13,982 nucleotides of DNA from SURF-13 sp041695325 (GTDB taxonomy: Bacteria; Pseudomonadota; Gammaproteobacteria; SURF-13), in contig JBGFRC010000028.1 in the NCBI GenBank assembly GCA_041695325.1, positions 1 to 13,982 of the forward strand, given 5' to 3'. The translations under genes were made by a program, and so were the position numbers. Below the pieces are notes generated by a model, which saw nothing but the letters and a program-made list of their open reading frames with translations, was not told where the DNA came from and searched no databases. Below, in pieces: positions 7,592 through 13,982 of this stretch; positions within the stretch are counted from its first letter, which is position 1, and every line of letters begins with the position of its first letter.

Positions 7592-7619
7592 AATAGACTG
7601 CCCCAATCCGATATAGTTC
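7592..7619 (-). promoter_or_regulatory. Candidate sigma-E promoter of the rpoE operon
   Basis: On the minus strand GAACTA (7614-7619) and TCTATT (7592-7597) are 16 bp apart. This resembles the sigma-E consensus of GAACTT, 16-17 bp, then TCTGA or TCAAA. It lies about 45 bp before the rpoE GTG. Autoregulation is known for this operon elsewhere; here it rests on sequence resemblance only. Confidence 0.4.
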
Positions 7620-7670
7620 GCGGCTAGCGCTGAATTTGTCTTATCCATAGCCATTTTAAACCAAGTCTTG

Positions 7671-9320
7671 ATGCATTATGAACGCAAACCAGCCGCAACA
7701 CCAACCCGTCACGTGAACGCCGACCACTCCGCGGACGTACTCATCATCGGCAGCGGCGCGGCCGGACTGAGCCTCGCCCTGCGCCTCGCCCCCTCGGCCA
7801 GGGTGCACCTGGTCAGCAAAGGCATCCTGCGCGAGAGCGCCAGCCTGTACGCCCAAGGCGGTATTTCGGCCGTACTGCACAAGGATGACTCGATCGCCTC
7901 GCACGTCGAGGACACCTTGAGGACGGGCGCCGGGCTGTGCGACCCGGACATCGTGCGCTACACCGTGGAGCGCGGGCGCGAGGCAGTGGAGTGGCTGATC
8001 GCGCGCGGCGTACCGTTCACCAAGGAACGGCAACCCGACGGCGGCAACGAGTACCACCTGACCCAGGAAGGCGGCCACAGCCACCGGCGCGTGATCCACG
8101 CCGCCGACGCCACGGGACGGGCCATCGAGACCACGCTCGAAGCGCAGGTGCGCGCACATCCGAACATCGGCCTGTTTGAAAATCACATCGCCATAGACCT
8201 CATCACCGCGGCCAAGCTGGGCAAGAAGCCGCAACGGTGCCTGGGCGTGTACGCCTTAAACCGGGAGGCCGGCCGGGTGGTGACCTTGCGCGCGCGCTGC
8301 GTGGTGCTCGCCACCGGCGGTGCGGGCAAGGTGTATCTCTACACCAGCAATCCGGACATCGCCACCGGCGACGGGCTGGCCATGGCCTGGCGCGCGGGCT
8401 GCCGCGTGGCCAACATGGAATTCATCCAGTTCCACCCCACCTGCCTCTACCACCCCAAGGCCAAGTCCTTTCTCATCACCGAGGCGGTGCGCGGCGAGGG
8501 CGGGCGTCTACTGCTGCCGGACGGCGCGCCGTTCCTGCACAAATTCGACCCGCGCGGCGAGCTCGCCCCGCGCGACATCGTGGCGCGCGCCATAGACCAT
8601 GAGATGAAGCGCCTGGGACTGTCTTACGTCCATCTGGACATATCGCACAAACCGGCGCAATTCATCCGCGAGCACTTTCCCACCATCCACGCGCGCTGCC
8701 TGGAGTTCGGCTATGACATGACCAGGGAACCGCTGCCGGTGGTGCCCGCCGCGCACTACATCTGCGGCGGGGTGATGACCGACCGCCGCGGGCGCACGGA
8801 TATTCCCTGTCTGTACGCCATCGGCGAAGTGGCGCACACCGGCCTGCATGGCGCCAACCGCATGGCGAGCAACTCGCTGCTGGAATGCCTGGTGTTCGCC
8901 GCCGCCGCGGGCCATGATATCCTGGCGCAGCTCCCGCAAGCCCCCGCGCCCGCCGCGCCGCCCGCCTGGGATGAGAGCCGCGTCACCGATTCCGACGAAG
9001 AAGTGGTGGTGTCGCACAACTGGGACGAGCTCAGGCGCTTCATGTGGGATTACGTCGGCATCGTGCGCACCAACAAACGCCTGCAGCGCGCGCAGCATCG
9101 CGTGAATCTGCTGCTGAGCGAAATCGCCGACTACTATGCCAATTTCCGCGTTACCAATGATCTCATTGAGCTGCGCAACCTGGCGCTGGTGGCCGACCTC
9201 ATCATCCGCTCCGCCCTCACGCGCAAGGAAAGCCGCGGACTGCATTACAACAAGGATTATCCGAACACCGACCCGGTAGCCAGGAACACCGTGCTCACCC
9301 CACCCAACTACAACGTCTGA
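7671..9320 (+). CDS. nadB: L-aspartate oxidase NadB
   Basis: NadB is an FAD enzyme that oxidises L-aspartate to iminoaspartate, the first step of de novo NAD synthesis, with oxygen or fumarate as acceptor. From the ATG at 7671 the protein has 549 residues (family about 540). It has the Rossmann loop IIGSGAAGLSLALRLA (25-40), SLYAQGGISAVL (58-69), TQEGGHSHRRVIHAADATGR (131-150), FIQFHPTCLY (251-260), FDPRGELAPRDIVARAI (292-308) and HYICGGVMTDRRGRTDIPCL (362-381). FAD-contacting GEVAHTGLHGANRMASNSLL (385-404) and the helical C-terminal domain follow. The TTG codon at 7668 is a less likely start. It is divergent from rpoE and its last 13 bases overlap the end of convergent ygfX. Confidence 0.96.
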   Translation: MHYERKPAATPTRHVNADHSADVLIIGSGAAGLSLALRLAPSARVHLVSKGILRESASLYAQGGISAVLHKDDSIASHVEDTLRTGAGLCDPDIVRYTVERGREAVEWLIARGVPFTKERQPDGGNEYHLTQEGGHSHRRVIHAADATGRAIETTLEAQVRAHPNIGLFENHIAIDLITAAKLGKKPQRCLGVYALNREAGRVVTLRARCVVLATGGAGKVYLYTSNPDIATGDGLAMAWRAGCRVANMEFIQFHPTCLYHPKAKSFLITEAVRGEGGRLLLPDGAPFLHKFDPRGELAPRDIVARAIDHEMKRLGLSYVHLDISHKPAQFIREHFPTIHARCLEFGYDMTREPLPVVPAAHYICGGVMTDRRGRTDIPCLYAIGEVAHTGLHGANRMASNSLLECLVFAAAAGHDILAQLPQAPAPAAPPAWDESRVTDSDEEVVVSHNWDELRRFMWDYVGIVRTNKRLQRAQHRVNLLLSEIADYYANFRVTNDLIELRNLALVADLIIRSALTRKESRGLHYNKDYPNTDPVARNTVLTPPNYNV

Positions 9321-9745
9321 AGCCGGAGGCGCAGCTTGCGCAAGCTCTCGGCCTCCACGGCGTCGGGCAATAGCACCACGGAGCACGGCCGCCGCCCGGC
9401 GTCAAAATTGAGTATCACCAGCCTGGGACTGACGTAACTTCCCGGCTTGAGCCGGGCGCGCCGTTCCTTTCCGTCCGCGCCTTGTAACAGCCAGGACTCA
9501 TCGCTCTCCCACAGCAAGCGGGTAATCGCGCGTTTACCACGGCGCAGGGCGTGGCGGTTGAGCGTCAACCACAGACTGCACAGCAGCGCGCCTGCCAACA
9601 GCATCCGCACCCACCACGCCAGCGGCAGCAGGGCAAGCAACGCCAGCGCACCGCTGTGCGCCAGCATCAGCAGCGCGGCGAGAACGCGTGACCGGCCCAA
9701 TTCAAGATTAAGCGGAGCGGGAAACATGAGGCAAGAGTGCTTCAT
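9308..9745 (-). CDS. ygfX: YgfX/CptA-type inner-membrane protein
   Basis: The 145-residue protein has two adjacent membrane spans (about 20-42 and 43-62) followed by a basic soluble tail with LLWESDESWLLQGADGKERR and SYVSPRLVILNF, the layout of YgfX. In enterobacteria YgfX is encoded with SdhE; it has been described as a toxin-like inhibitor of cytoskeletal proteins, although that role is debated. The start at 9743-9745 has a strong GGGAGGG site; an internal ATG at 9725-9727 also fits the family N-terminus. Its normal partner sdhE, expected directly upstream, is absent and a hairpin-rich repeat begins 30 bp away. Its family and position next to nadB support the name; sequence conservation in this family is low. 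Confidence 0.78.
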   Translation of the reverse strand: MKHSCLMFPAPLNLELGRSRVLAALLMLAHSGALALLALLPLAWWVRMLLAGALLCSLWLTLNRHALRRGKRAITRLLWESDESWLLQGADGKERRARLKPGSYVSPRLVILNFDAGRRPCSVVLLPDAVEAESLRKLRLRLQTL

Positions 9746-9774
9746 CCCCGCCCTCCCGTCAAGCCGCGCGCCGG

Positions 9775-10016
9775 GTTAGCAGGCTGTTGAGAGACAGCCT
9801 GCGTGCGGCGCAGGGGCGAGCAGCACTGCTGCGAGCGGGCAAGCCAAGGATGGCTTGCCCTGGTCTTGCAAGCGAAGCAGGATGCGAGAGCGCCGCAGGC
9901 ACCGCCATTTTTCAAGCACGCTTTATGTGCTTGAAAAATGAAGCAAAGCGAAAATGACACTGTTCGCTTTGCGAGTTGAAAAAGCCCATGGAAGGGCTTT
10001 TTCAACAACCTGTTAG
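9775..10016. repeat. 242-bp hairpin-rich, MITE-like intergenic element
   Basis: The ends GTTAGCAGGCTGTTGA (9775-9790) and the reverse complement of 10002-10016 match at 12 of 15 positions. Inside are perfect hairpins: 9779-9787/9794-9802; 9820-9824/9828-9832; 9837-9846/9851-9860 with loop AGGA; 9906-9919/9927-9940; 9943-9952/9963-9972; and 9976-9987/9994-10005. It contains no credible ORF. No target-site duplication is evident. It fills the whole ygfX-ygfZ gap. It could be a non-autonomous transposon, a palindromic repeat cluster or a structured RNA; I do not recognise a named family. Confidence 0.75.
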
Positions 10017-10024
10017 AATAAGCC

Positions 10025-11092
10025 ATGCACCCGGAATGGAAGACATTTTTACAAGCGCGCGGCGCACTCATCGAACAGGACATCGTGCAGCACTTCGGCG
10101 CGCCCCAAATCGAACTTGAAGCTGCGGCATCAGGCAATATCATTGCCGATCTCTCGCACCTCGGCCTGATTGAGGCTCGCGGCGCGGACGCGTTCAATTT
10201 TTTGCAGGGACAGTTGAGCAATGATCTAAGCGCGGTCAGCGCAGGCCGCGCCCAATTCAGTGCATGGTGCAGCGCCCAGGGGCGGGTGCTGGCGCTGGTG
10301 CTTATCTTCCAGCGCGGCGATGCGTATTATCTGCAACTGCCGCGCGAGATCTTAAATACCACCTTAAAACGCCTGCGCCTGTACTTGCTGCGCACGCAGA
10401 TCACACTCACGGATGTCAGTGATGCGCTGTTGCAGGCGGGTGTTGCGGGCGCTCAAGCCACAGAACATCTGATAAAGCTTTTCGGCACACTCCCCGGTGC
10501 GCCTTATGGCGCAATCCAGCGTGAACAGATCAACATCGTGCGCCTGCCCGGTCCAACCCCGCGATTCCTGTTGGCCGCGCCTTATCCGGCCGCCCGCGCC
10601 TTGTGGGAAACACTTTCCGCCGCGCTCACGCCCGTGGGCCTGCCTGTGCGTTGCACGCAGACAGGCGGCGCGCCCTGGAGGTTGCTCGACATCCGCGCCG
10701 GCCTCCCTGCGCTGTATCCCGCCACGCAGGATCAATTCATTCCCCAGATGCTCAATCTCGACGCGCTCGGCTTCTTGAGCTTTACCAAGGGATGCTATCC
10801 GGGGCAGGAGATCGTGGCGCGCACGCACCATCTGGGCGAGGTAAAGCGCCGTTTGTACCGCGTCTCGGCGCAGGCGAGCGTCACGCCCGATCCAGGCACG
10901 ACCTTGTACGCCGGCTCACAGGCGGCGGGTCAGGTCATCAACGCCGAAACCAGTCCCGCGGGAGGCATAGAGCTGCTCGCCGTGATACCCGTCAACCAGG
11001 CCAGGCCGGGCAACGTGCATCTGGGCGCGGTCTTCGGGCCGCTGCTGCATTTCAGCGCCGCTTCCTACGCCAATCCCGGCAACCCCGCGTAA
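10025..11092 (+). CDS. ygfZ: Folate-binding protein YgfZ (Fe-S cluster maintenance)
   Basis: YgfZ is a GcvT-like, tetrahydrofolate-binding protein that helps assemble or repair certain Fe-S enzymes. The 355-residue product has LSHLGLIEARGADAFNFLQG (43-62), SAWCSAQGRVLA (79-90) and the family signature FTKGCYPGQEIVART (253-267) with its essential cysteine at 257, followed by the beta-barrel part (LYRVSAQA). It reads divergently from ygfX, as in E. coli. Its ATG is only 9 bp from the end of the hairpin element and no good ribosome site precedes it, so transcription must start in or read through the element. Confidence 0.93.
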   Translation: MHPEWKTFLQARGALIEQDIVQHFGAPQIELEAAASGNIIADLSHLGLIEARGADAFNFLQGQLSNDLSAVSAGRAQFSAWCSAQGRVLALVLIFQRGDAYYLQLPREILNTTLKRLRLYLLRTQITLTDVSDALLQAGVAGAQATEHLIKLFGTLPGAPYGAIQREQINIVRLPGPTPRFLLAAPYPAARALWETLSAALTPVGLPVRCTQTGGAPWRLLDIRAGLPALYPATQDQFIPQMLNLDALGFLSFTKGCYPGQEIVARTHHLGEVKRRLYRVSAQASVTPDPGTTLYAGSQAAGQVINAETSPAGGIELLAVIPVNQARPGNVHLGAVFGPLLHFSAASYANPGNPA

Positions 11093-11355
11093 CCCGCAAC
11101 GACCCGGCCACGATCTGCGTCTATGCCGGACTCGACCTCGTCGGCGCAAGTTCGCTCCGCTCGTTCGCCGCTCGGCCGTAATCCGCGCGCAGGATTTCGC
11201 CGCTGAAACGATGGCGGCGATTCCGGTTGATGCCGTCACGCAAGCGGTTACGATGCTACTCTCGCAGACCGCGGGCTCGCCCTAGCCTCGGCTCCAAAAT
11301 GGCCAAATAAGGCTCATGTTCGGCTCCCCGGCGCCGATAAACCGGGGGAAAGGGA
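11093..11355. other. Intergenic region with two hairpins, no gene seen
   Basis: No ORF with family features is present. TCGCCGC (11197-11203) pairs with GCGGCGA (11214-11220). CCCCGG (11326-11331) pairs with CCGGGG (11342-11347) immediately before the next start. Neither is followed by a T-run, so they are not obvious terminators. Promoter elements could not be assigned. Confidence 0.5.
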
Positions 11356-12222
11356 GTGCTCAAGGATATGGCCACCGTATTCGCCGCCGCCGAAGACAAA
11401 TTTCTCGCCACGCTGCTGGATGACATCCGCAACAACCGGCTCACCCTGCCCACCTTGCCGGAAATCGCGCTCAAGGTGCGCAACATGGTGGATGATCCGC
11501 ATACCAGCAGCGGTCAAATCGCCAAGGTCATCACCAGCGACCCCGCGCTCAGCGCGCGCCTGATTCAAGTGGCCAACAGCGCCATGCTGCGCGGGCGCGC
11601 GCCGGTGGACAACGTGCAGATGGCGGTGGCGCGCATGGGCAACACGCTGGTGCGCAATCTGGTCACCGGCCTGCTGGTGCAGCAGCTTTATCAGGCGCGC
11701 TCACCGGTAACCAGAAAGCTCCTCAAGGACGTGTGGCGGCACAGCACCCAGGTCGCGGCCATCAGCTACGCGCTCGCCGCGCATTGCACCAATCTCAAAC
11801 CGGATGAGGCCCTGCTCGCAGGGCTGGTGCACGACATCGGCGCGCTGCCCATCTTGACGCGCGCCGAGAAATACCCGGAATTGCTGCAGAACGAATCCGC
11901 GCTGCTGGACGTGGTGCGGCGCATGCACTGCGAAGTCGGCAAGACCATACTCATGGCATGGGACTTCACGCCGGAGCTGATTACCGCCGTCGCGGAGCAC
12001 GAAACCTTGCAACGCAGCCACGGCCAAGCGGCGGATTATGCCGACGTGGTGCTGGCCGCCAATTTACAAAGCCGTATCGGAACGGATCATCCGCACAACC
12101 GCTTGGACTGGAACACCGTCCCCGCCTTCGCCAAACTCGGCATCGGCGCCGAGGTAAGCGTCACCTCCATGGAGGACACTGCGGAACAGGTGGAGGAAAT
12201 GCAGCGCCTGCTGGCGGGCTGA
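11356..12222 (+). CDS. HDOD-domain signal transduction protein
   Basis: The 288-residue protein is a single HDOD domain. It has LPTLPEIALKVRNMVDDP (31-48), then SGQIAKVITSDPALSARLIQ and VANSA (52-75), the AVARMGNTLVRNLV region (90-103) and a degenerate HD signature LVHDIGALPIL (157-167), with H194 and HE at 215-216 nearby. HDOD proteins are usually regulatory, affecting motility, c-di-GMP pathways or DNA repair, and many are not enzymes. The partner is unknown. It starts at GTG 11356 behind a GGGGGAAAGGGA stretch; ATG at 11368 is a close alternative, with AAGGAT too near it to act well. It stands alone, between ygfZ and the helicase. Confidence 0.85.
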   Translation: MLKDMATVFAAAEDKFLATLLDDIRNNRLTLPTLPEIALKVRNMVDDPHTSSGQIAKVITSDPALSARLIQVANSAMLRGRAPVDNVQMAVARMGNTLVRNLVTGLLVQQLYQARSPVTRKLLKDVWRHSTQVAAISYALAAHCTNLKPDEALLAGLVHDIGALPILTRAEKYPELLQNESALLDVVRRMHCEVGKTILMAWDFTPELITAVAEHETLQRSHGQAADYADVVLAANLQSRIGTDHPHNRLDWNTVPAFAKLGIGAEVSVTSMEDTAEQVEEMQRLLAG

Positions 12223-12230
12223 ACAGGAAT

Positions 12231-12264
12231 CTCCGGCTTGAATGTAGCCCCCGGAGCCGTTTTT
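12231..12264 (+). terminator. Possible weak terminator after the HDOD gene
   Basis: CTCCGG (12231-12236) pairs with CCGGAG (12251-12256), or alternatively CGGCT (12235-12239) with AGCCG (12255-12259). A run of T (12260-12264) follows at once. The large loop and short stem make it weak. Confidence 0.35.
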
Positions 12265-12267
12265 GTG

Positions 12268-12273
12268 TATAAT
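12268..12273 (+). promoter_or_regulatory. Perfect -10 box (TATAAT) upstream of the helicase leader
   Basis: TATAAT at 12268-12273 stands in a T-rich stretch in otherwise GC-rich DNA. No good -35 box lies 16-18 bp upstream; TTGAAT at 12238 is 24 bp away. If used, transcription would start near 12280, giving a leader of about 185 nt before the helicase start. Confidence 0.45.
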
Positions 12274-12279
12274 GGAAAA

Positions 12280-12464
12280 ATTCTATGTATGCAGTCTTGA
12301 TGCATAGAGCCTACGCGTCTCTGATCTCTCTCCGGTTTATACCGCAGGTTTCCTGACTAGCGACGTATAAGGAACCTGGCGGCCATCTCCAGTCAGTGCG
12401 GCCCTGCCCTCCTTGTTGTTTTACTTTTTTAATCCGCACATGAACGGCGGATGAGGATATTACT
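12280..12464 (+). promoter_or_regulatory. Structured 5' leader of the DEAD-box helicase gene
   Basis: Visible pairings are TATGCA/TGCATA (12288-12293 and 12301-12306), AGGTTTCC with GGAACCT (12346-12353 and 12371-12377, one bulged base), TGACT in that loop with AGTCA (12354-12358 and 12391-12395, pseudoknot-like), and ATCCGC/GCGGAT (12432-12437 and 12447-12452). The last abuts the ribosome site GAGGA (12453-12457). No coding potential was seen. A regulatory role is inferred. Confidence 0.4.
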
Positions 12465-13793
12465 TTGTCATTTCAATCATTAAATCTTGATGCAAGACTG
12501 CTGTGCGCCATTGCGGCCAGCGGCTACACCACCCCGACCGAAATTCAGAGCCAGGCCATTCCGGCGGCGCTGGCTGGCCGCGACTTGATGGCCTCGGCTC
12601 AGACCGGCACCGGCAAGACGGCGGCCTTTGTCTTGCCCGCGTTGCAGCGCCTGCTCACGCCCGCTCAAGGCCAGGGGCGCGGGCCACGCCTGCTGGTGCT
12701 CACCCCCACGCGCGAACTCGCCGCGCAGATACTGGAGGCCGTCAAGCGCTACGGTAAATTCGCACCGCTGCGCACCGGCGCCATCGTCGGCGGCGCGCCT
12801 TATCCCTTGCAGGAGAGACTGCTGCGTGAAAAACTGGACATTCTGGTCGCCACCCCCGGCCGCCTGATAGACCACATGGAACGCGGCCGTGTGGATTTCT
12901 CGCGCGTCGAACTGCTGGTGCTGGACGAAGCCGACCGCATGTTGGACATGGGCTTTATCGAGCCGGTGGAGCTCATCAGCAAGGCGACGCCGGACACCCG
13001 CCAGACCCTGCTGTTCTCCGCCACCCTGGAAGGCAAGGTGCTCGGCCTCGCGCAGCGCTTGCTGAAGGACCCGGCGCGCATCCAGGTGGCGCGCACGCAG
13101 GAAAAGCACGCCTTCATCACGCAGCACATCCACCAGGCGGACGACGTGCGTCACAAGCGCCGTTTGCTCAACCACATCCTGTGCACGCGCGAACTGACGC
13201 AGGCCATCGTCTTTACCTCCACCAAGCGCGCCGCCGATGATCTGGCGGAAGAATTGGCCGCCGATGGCCACGCCTGCGCCGCGCTGCACGGCGACATGAA
13301 ACAAAGCGCGCGCAACCGAACCGTGCAGCGCCTGCGCCAGGGCAGCGTCAAGATACTGGTGGCCACCGACGTCGCCGCGCGCGGTTTGGACATCAAGGGC
13401 GTGAGCCACGTCATCAATTTTGATCTGCCCATGGTGGCCGAGGATTACGTGCACCGCATCGGCCGCACCGGCCGCGGCGGCGCCTTCGGCATGGCCGTGT
13501 CGCTGATCGGCCCGCAGGACTGGGGCAAGCTCGGCGGCATTGAACGCCTCACCGGCGCGCGCCTGGAGCGGAAAGTCCTGCCCGGCCTCGAACCCAGCGT
13601 GCCTGAAGCCAACGCATCACGCCCCGCTCCGCGCCGCAATTACGGACACAAAAGCGCAGCAGGCAAGGGTGGCAACTTCAAGGACGGCTTTAAACCGGCC
13701 TTCGGCAAAAAGAGTGGCAGCAATAAGGGGCGTTTCTACGCCCCCTCCTCTGCGCGCTCCGGCAACCGCCGCAGCGCGGACCGGCGCGTTTGA
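12465..13793 (+). CDS. rhlE: DEAD-box ATP-dependent RNA helicase, RhlE type
   Basis: The product uses ATP to unwind short RNA duplexes in the cytoplasm, helping RNA turnover or ribosome assembly. The 442-residue product has all core motifs: Q motif GYTTPTEIQSQAIP (20-33), AQTGTGKT (45-52), PTRELA (81-86), TPGR (130-133), DEAD (154-157), SAT (185-187), ATDVAARGLD (300-309) and HRIGRTGR (330-337). A basic, disordered Arg/Gly/Ser-rich tail (about 380-442) should bind RNA. The TTG start (12465-12467) has GAGGA 7 nt upstream and gives the usual MSFQSLNL opening; no ATG fits. The RhlE name rests on the opening and core; other subfamilies are possible. A strong terminator follows. Confidence 0.93.
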   Translation: MSFQSLNLDARLLCAIAASGYTTPTEIQSQAIPAALAGRDLMASAQTGTGKTAAFVLPALQRLLTPAQGQGRGPRLLVLTPTRELAAQILEAVKRYGKFAPLRTGAIVGGAPYPLQERLLREKLDILVATPGRLIDHMERGRVDFSRVELLVLDEADRMLDMGFIEPVELISKATPDTRQTLLFSATLEGKVLGLAQRLLKDPARIQVARTQEKHAFITQHIHQADDVRHKRRLLNHILCTRELTQAIVFTSTKRAADDLAEELAADGHACAALHGDMKQSARNRTVQRLRQGSVKILVATDVAARGLDIKGVSHVINFDLPMVAEDYVHRIGRTGRGGAFGMAVSLIGPQDWGKLGGIERLTGARLERKVLPGLEPSVPEANASRPAPRRNYGHKSAAGKGGNFKDGFKPAFGKKSGSNKGRFYAPSSARSGNRRSADRRV

Positions 13794-13828
13794 TACCCTT
13801 AGCGATGCCCGCTTTTTCCGGGCAAAAA

Positions 13829-13852
13829 GAAAGGGCCCAATGGGCCCTTTTC
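13829..13852 (+). terminator. Rho-independent terminator of the helicase gene
   Basis: AAAGGGCCC (13830-13838) and GGGCCCTTT (13842-13850) form a perfect 9-bp stem with a 3-nt loop, ending in TTTTC. The A-run before the stem would make it work in both directions. A smaller hairpin (GCCCG..CGGGC, 13807-13823) precedes it. Confidence 0.8.
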
Positions 13853-13895
13853 AAGATAAGTCAAGAAGCTTTTCTTTACACCAGTATCGCTGGAC

Positions 13896-13982
13896 TAGCA
13901 GTTCGTTGAAAAACGAACTGCCAGGCGCCACAGGGGTGAGCCATGCCGGTGGCATGGCGAACGGGCGCACAGGACGTGCGCC
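13896..13982. repeat. Second copy of the hairpin-rich element, cut by the window end
   Basis: It begins TAGCAGTTCGTTGA, like the element ends elsewhere, then shows three hairpins: 13898-13907/13912-13921, 13940-13947/13951-13958 with loop GGT, and 13964-13970/13976-13982 with loop AGGAC. The single-stranded connectors CAGGGGTGAG and GAACGGGC match CAGGGGCGAG and GAGCGGGC of the 9775-10016 element in the same order, while the stems differ in sequence. Confidence 0.7.

Noticed and set aside
8508..9386. 292-residue minus-strand ORF
   Set aside because: It is antisense to nadB, which is complete and well conserved.
9775..10016. CRISPR array
   Set aside because: The hairpins are all different in sequence and spacing; there is no repeated direct unit with spacers.
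9742..10221. 159-residue minus-strand ORF considered as sdhE
   Set aside because: It crosses the hairpin element and the 5' end of ygfZ and has none of the SdhE motifs; only its last few codons before ygfX could be a remnant.
11281..11355. Riboswitch (for example c-di-GMP) before the HDOD gene
   Set aside because: The repeated GGCTC words and one hairpin do not match any aptamer consensus I know.
12480..13454. 324-residue minus-strand ORF
   Set aside because: It is antisense to the helicase core, rich in Gln, His and Arg, with no recognisable domain.

Overview
The window looks like a piece of a high-GC gammaproteobacterial chromosome. The main evidence is gene order: rpoE-rseA-rseB-rseC-degP on the minus strand, nadB divergent from rpoE, and ygfX and ygfZ next to nadB. 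All of these are recognisable by their family motifs. I cannot name a genus from the sequence alone.

Left edge (1-820): the window opens inside the 5' part of a minus-strand tyrosine integrase of the DUF4102 arm-binding type. It lies just past the 3' end of an intact tRNA-Ala(CGC) (486-561, minus). This is the usual layout of a genomic island or prophage integrated at a tRNA 3' end, so the island should extend leftwards out of the window. The integrase has lost its normal start and first residues to a 45-bp palindrome (303-347). A second, decayed 5' piece of the same tRNA-Ala with its upstream flank lies 123 bp away (about 665-717).

Plus-strand operon 818-3538: a TIGR04283-type glycosyltransferase, a TIGR04282/DUF2064 nucleotidyltransferase-like protein, MogA (molybdopterin adenylyltransferase) and phosphatidylserine decarboxylase. 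The genes overlap or nearly touch. This operon converges on the envelope-stress operon.

Minus-strand operon 7548-3562: RpoE, its anti-sigma factor RseA, the RseA-binding RseB, the membrane protein RseC and a DegP/MucD-type periplasmic protease. This is a complete sense-and-repair circuit, with GTGA start/stop coupling at rseA/rseB and rseB/rseC. A candidate sigma-E promoter precedes rpoE.

7671-11092: nadB (L-aspartate oxidase), convergent ygfX, then ygfZ (folate-binding Fe-S repair protein). In enterobacteria sdhE sits between ygfX and ygfZ. Here that space is filled by a 242-bp element made of successive hairpins with imperfect terminal inverted repeats (9775-10016). A diverged copy of its left half begins at about 13896 and runs off the window. 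The palindrome in the integrase start has the same terminal sequence. The two longer copies keep the same hairpin order but have different, still complementary, stems. This repeat family is the most unusual signal here.

Right part: an HDOD-domain signalling protein (11356-12222), a roughly 190-nt structured leader, and an RhlE-type DEAD-box RNA helicase with a TTG start (12465-13793), followed by a strong terminator and the second repeat copy. No CRISPR array, complete insertion sequence or defence system was found.
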